DNA of 6,430 nucleotides, taken from Thermodesulfobacteriota bacterium (lineage in GTDB: Bacteria > Desulfobacterota > RBG-13-43-22). The stretch lies in assembly GCA_025454185.1 (NCBI GenBank), contig JALOOY010000095.1, positions 1 to 6,430 of the forward strand, given 5' to 3'. Shown in pieces: positions 4,868-6,430 of this stretch (positions within the stretch are counted from its first letter, which is position 1; every line of letters begins with the position of its first letter). A model generated the notes under the pieces. It searched no databases and was not told where the DNA came from. It worked only from the letters and a program-made list of their open reading frames with translations. The position numbers were made by a program, and so were the translations under genes.

Positions 4868-6236
4868 GTTCGGTCTTGATCCCGTAGGCCTTGATCTTTT
4901 TATGCAAGTGACTTCGTTCGATACCCAGGGCTTCGGCCGTGTAGGCAATATTGCCGCCGAATTCCTGGAGCTTGCGCAGGATGAATTCCCTTTCGAACTG
5001 GCCCCGGGCCGTCCGAAAATCGGTCTCCTTTAAAAAGTCCGGATCGGCCCCCGGAAAGGCCTCCGACCCTGCCTTTTTCAACAGGTGGGCCGGCAGGTGG
5101 CGGATTTCGATATCCGCTCCCGGGGTCATGATCACCAGCCGCTCGATCAGGTTTTTCAATTCCCGGACGTTGCCCGGCCATTCGTACTCGCGCAGGCACT
5201 GGAGAACGGCCGGGGTCAGGGATTTTTTCTCCGTGTTGGTTTTATAGGCGTACTCGTTGAGGAAGTCCTCCACCAGTTCCGGCAGGTCCTCTATCCGTTC
5301 CCGCAGGGGAGGCACCTCCAGGGGGACCACATTGATCCGGTAATAGAGGTCTTCCCGGAAATTCCCCTGGCCGATTTCGTATTCCAGGTCCTTGTTGGTG
5401 GCGGCCAGGACCCGCACGTCTACGGTGATGGTCTTCGCGCCGCCCACCCGCTCGAATTTCTGTTCCTGGAGGATGCGCAGGATCTTGGCCTGGGTCTTGA
5501 GGCTCATGTCGCCGATTTCGTCGAGAAAGAGGGTGCCGCCGTGGGCCAGGTCGAATTTCCCTTTGCGCTGGGCCGTGGCGCCGGTAAAGGCCCCTTTTTC
5601 ATGGCCGAACAACTCGCTTTCGATCAAGTCCTCGGGGATGGCGGCGCAGTTGACCTCCACGAAGGGTTTGTTTTTCCGCTTGCTCAGGCGGTGAATGGTG
5701 TGGGCCACGATCTCCTTGCCGGTCCCGTTTTCTCCCCGAATCAGGATCCAGGCGCTGGTGGGGGCCACGATTTCGATCTGGCGTCTCAGTTCGTTGAGCC
5801 CCTCGCTGTGGCCGGTGAGCTGATAGCGGGCCTCCTCCTTGCGGCGCAGGAAGATTGTTTCTTCTTCCAACTGCCGGTAGTCCAGGGCCTTCTGCACCAC
5901 CACGGTAAGCCGTTCCAGGGAGAGCGGCTTTTCGATGAAATCATAGGCCCCCAGTTTGGTGGCCTTCACCGCCGTCTCAATGGTGCCGTGGGCGGACATC
6001 ATGACGACCGGAAGCTGGGGGTGCCCCAGCTTGAGCTGTTCCAGGACTTCGATGCCGTTCATGCCGGGCATCTTGATGTCGAGGAGCACCAGGTCCGGCG
6101 TTTCCTCGTCCACCTTCCGCAGGGCCTCCGGTCCGTCCAGGGCCTCCTGGACCTCGTAGCCGTCGTCCATCAAGTTTCCCCGGACCGATTTCAAGATTTC
6201 CGGTTCGTCGTCGACCACCAGGACTGTTTTAGACAT
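4857..6236 (-). CDS. Sigma-54-dependent response regulator, NtrX/NtrC type
   Basis: A 459-residue two-component regulator that activates sigma-54 promoters when phosphorylated by a partner histidine kinase, which is not in this window. The receiver domain (about 3-118) has D9-D10, phospho-acceptor D53 (LLDIKMPG), S81 and K103. The AAA+ domain (about 140-370) has Walker A GENGTGKE (168-175), the sigma-54 contact loop GAFTGA (215-220), Walker B with D239-E240 (GGTLFLDEIGD), arginine-finger candidates R294 and R300, and WPGNVREL (353-360). The C-terminal Fis-type helix-turn-helix spans about 427-453 (GGNIAYTAEALGIERSHLHK). The ERSHLHKKIK end is most like NtrX. The start ATG at 6234-6236 gives MSKTVLVVDDE, the normal receiver opening; a longer frame from 6284 adds 16 non-family residues. 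It is complete and leads the operon with nadK. Confidence 0.96.
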   Translation of the reverse strand: MSKTVLVVDDEPEILKSVRGNLMDDGYEVQEALDGPEALRKVDEETPDLVLLDIKMPGMNGIEVLEQLKLGHPQLPVVMMSAHGTIETAVKATKLGAYDFIEKPLSLERLTVVVQKALDYRQLEEETIFLRRKEEARYQLTGHSEGLNELRRQIEIVAPTSAWILIRGENGTGKEIVAHTIHRLSKRKNKPFVEVNCAAIPEDLIESELFGHEKGAFTGATAQRKGKFDLAHGGTLFLDEIGDMSLKTQAKILRILQEQKFERVGGAKTITVDVRVLAATNKDLEYEIGQGNFREDLYYRINVVPLEVPPLRERIEDLPELVEDFLNEYAYKTNTEKKSLTPAVLQCLREYEWPGNVRELKNLIERLVIMTPGADIEIRHLPAHLLKKAGSEAFPGADPDFLKETDFRTARGQFEREFILRKLQEFGGNIAYTAEALGIERSHLHKKIKAYGIKTEHGD

Positions 6237-6255
6237 GGCGATGCCTGTTCCACCT

Positions 6256-6284
6256 CTACAATAAAGAGATATACTTCGCGTCAA
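6256..6284 (-). promoter_or_regulatory. Weak candidate promoter for the response-regulator operon
   Basis: On the minus strand TTGACG (6279-6284, 5 of 6 to TTGACA) is followed after 17 bases by TTGTAG (6256-6261), a poor -10. The hexamer lies 43 bases upstream of the response-regulator ATG, the right neighbourhood. No sigma-54 -24/-12 motif was seen. If the operon begins with a kinase gene outside the window, this promoter may not be needed. Confidence 0.2.
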
Positions 6285-6300
6285 ACAACGGGATCTCTAA

Positions 6301-6363
6301 ATTCGAAATCCGAAGCACGAAATCCGAAACGAAGGACAATTTTTCAAAATTCAAATGACCGAA
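6301..6363 (+). repeat. 7-base-unit repeat array upstream of the response-regulator operon
   Basis: From 6301 the sequence runs in an unbroken 7-base register: attcgaa, atccgaa, gcacgaa, atccgaa, two diverged units (6329-6342), then ttcaaaa, ttcaaat, gaccgaa. Most units end in CRAA. The core is related to the arrays at 54-175 and 2578-2727 (cgaac, ccaac) but is a distinct, A-rich variant. I recall similar sequences as common intergenic repeats in environmental genomes; this has not been checked here. It overlaps a possible start codon of a divergent gene at 6355. Confidence 0.75.
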
Positions 6364-6430
6364 ACAACTTCACCCCGCCATACAACCAGGAGGGGCCGCA
6401 CCGCCTGGTGGAACGCCCTGGTTCGTGTCT
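6355..6430 (+). CDS. Possible start of a divergent gene, cut by the window edge
   Basis: An open plus-strand frame begins at ATG 6355-6357 and reads MTETTSPRHTTRRGRTAWWN, then ALVRV, with no stop before the window ends. The last 15 codons are strongly GC-ending (13 of 15), as expected for coding DNA here. Against it, there is no Shine-Dalgarno at the right distance (GAAGGA is about 18 bases upstream), the ATG lies inside a repeat array, and a minus-strand frame over the same bases is equally GC-ending. It could be a true gene start, the tail of a minus-strand gene, or repeat DNA. No function is suggested. Confidence 0.2.
   Translation, partial: MTETTSPRHTTRRGRTAWWNALVRV

Noticed and set aside
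4151..4879. Plus-strand open frame (242 codons) opposite nadK
   Set aside because: Antisense shadow of a well-supported NAD kinase gene with no domain signature.
6237..6300. Sigma-54 promoter (GG at -24, GC at -12) for autoregulation of the response regulator
   Set aside because: No TGGCAC/TTGCA-like pair with the right spacing was found upstream of the start on the minus strand.

Overview
The window looks like chromosomal DNA from a GC-rich Gram-negative bacterium. Desulfobacterota (former Deltaproteobacteria, Syntrophobacter/Syntrophus-like) is the best guess. That placement is inference from the protein style, the miaB - bifunctional-nuclease - VanZ gene order, and the intergenic repeats that resemble those of environmental deltaproteobacterial genomes. 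No tRNA, rRNA, CRISPR array, phage or transposase gene was recognised.

Layout. (1) Positions 1-2434 hold a minus-strand operon with overlapping genes, read right to left: miaB (tRNA methylthiotransferase), a bifunctional-nuclease/DUF151 protein, a small VanZ-like membrane protein, a 122-bp inverted repeat, and the first 14 bases of a further minus-strand gene with a good ribosome binding site. (2) Positions 2435-2881 are a 447-bp non-coding gap between the divergent miaB and rhomboid genes. It is packed with short repeats and GC-rich hairpins. (3) Positions 2882-3574 encode a plus-strand rhomboid-family intramembrane serine protease. (4) Positions 3582-6236 hold a second minus-strand operon, read right to left: a sigma-54-dependent NtrX/NtrC-type response regulator, NAD kinase (11-bp overlap), and a small exported protein of unknown function with an internal two-fold repeat. 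(5) Positions 6237-6430 contain the upstream region of that operon, another repeat array, and possibly the start of a divergent gene.

How the genes work together. The first operon combines tRNA modification with a conserved nuclease-domain protein and a membrane protein; the order looks like a conserved neighbourhood rather than a pathway. The second couples a two-component regulator to NADP supply; its sensor kinase is not in the window.

The most unusual signal is in the non-coding DNA. Repeats at about 54-175, 2578-2727 and 6301-6363 are all built from 7-base units of related sequence (roughly NN-CSAAC or NNN-CRAA), in both orientations, often as inverted pairs. One copy has supplied the last 15 codons and the stop of the VanZ-like gene, and another may overlap the start of a divergent gene. 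I see no clearly new enzymatic or defence system.
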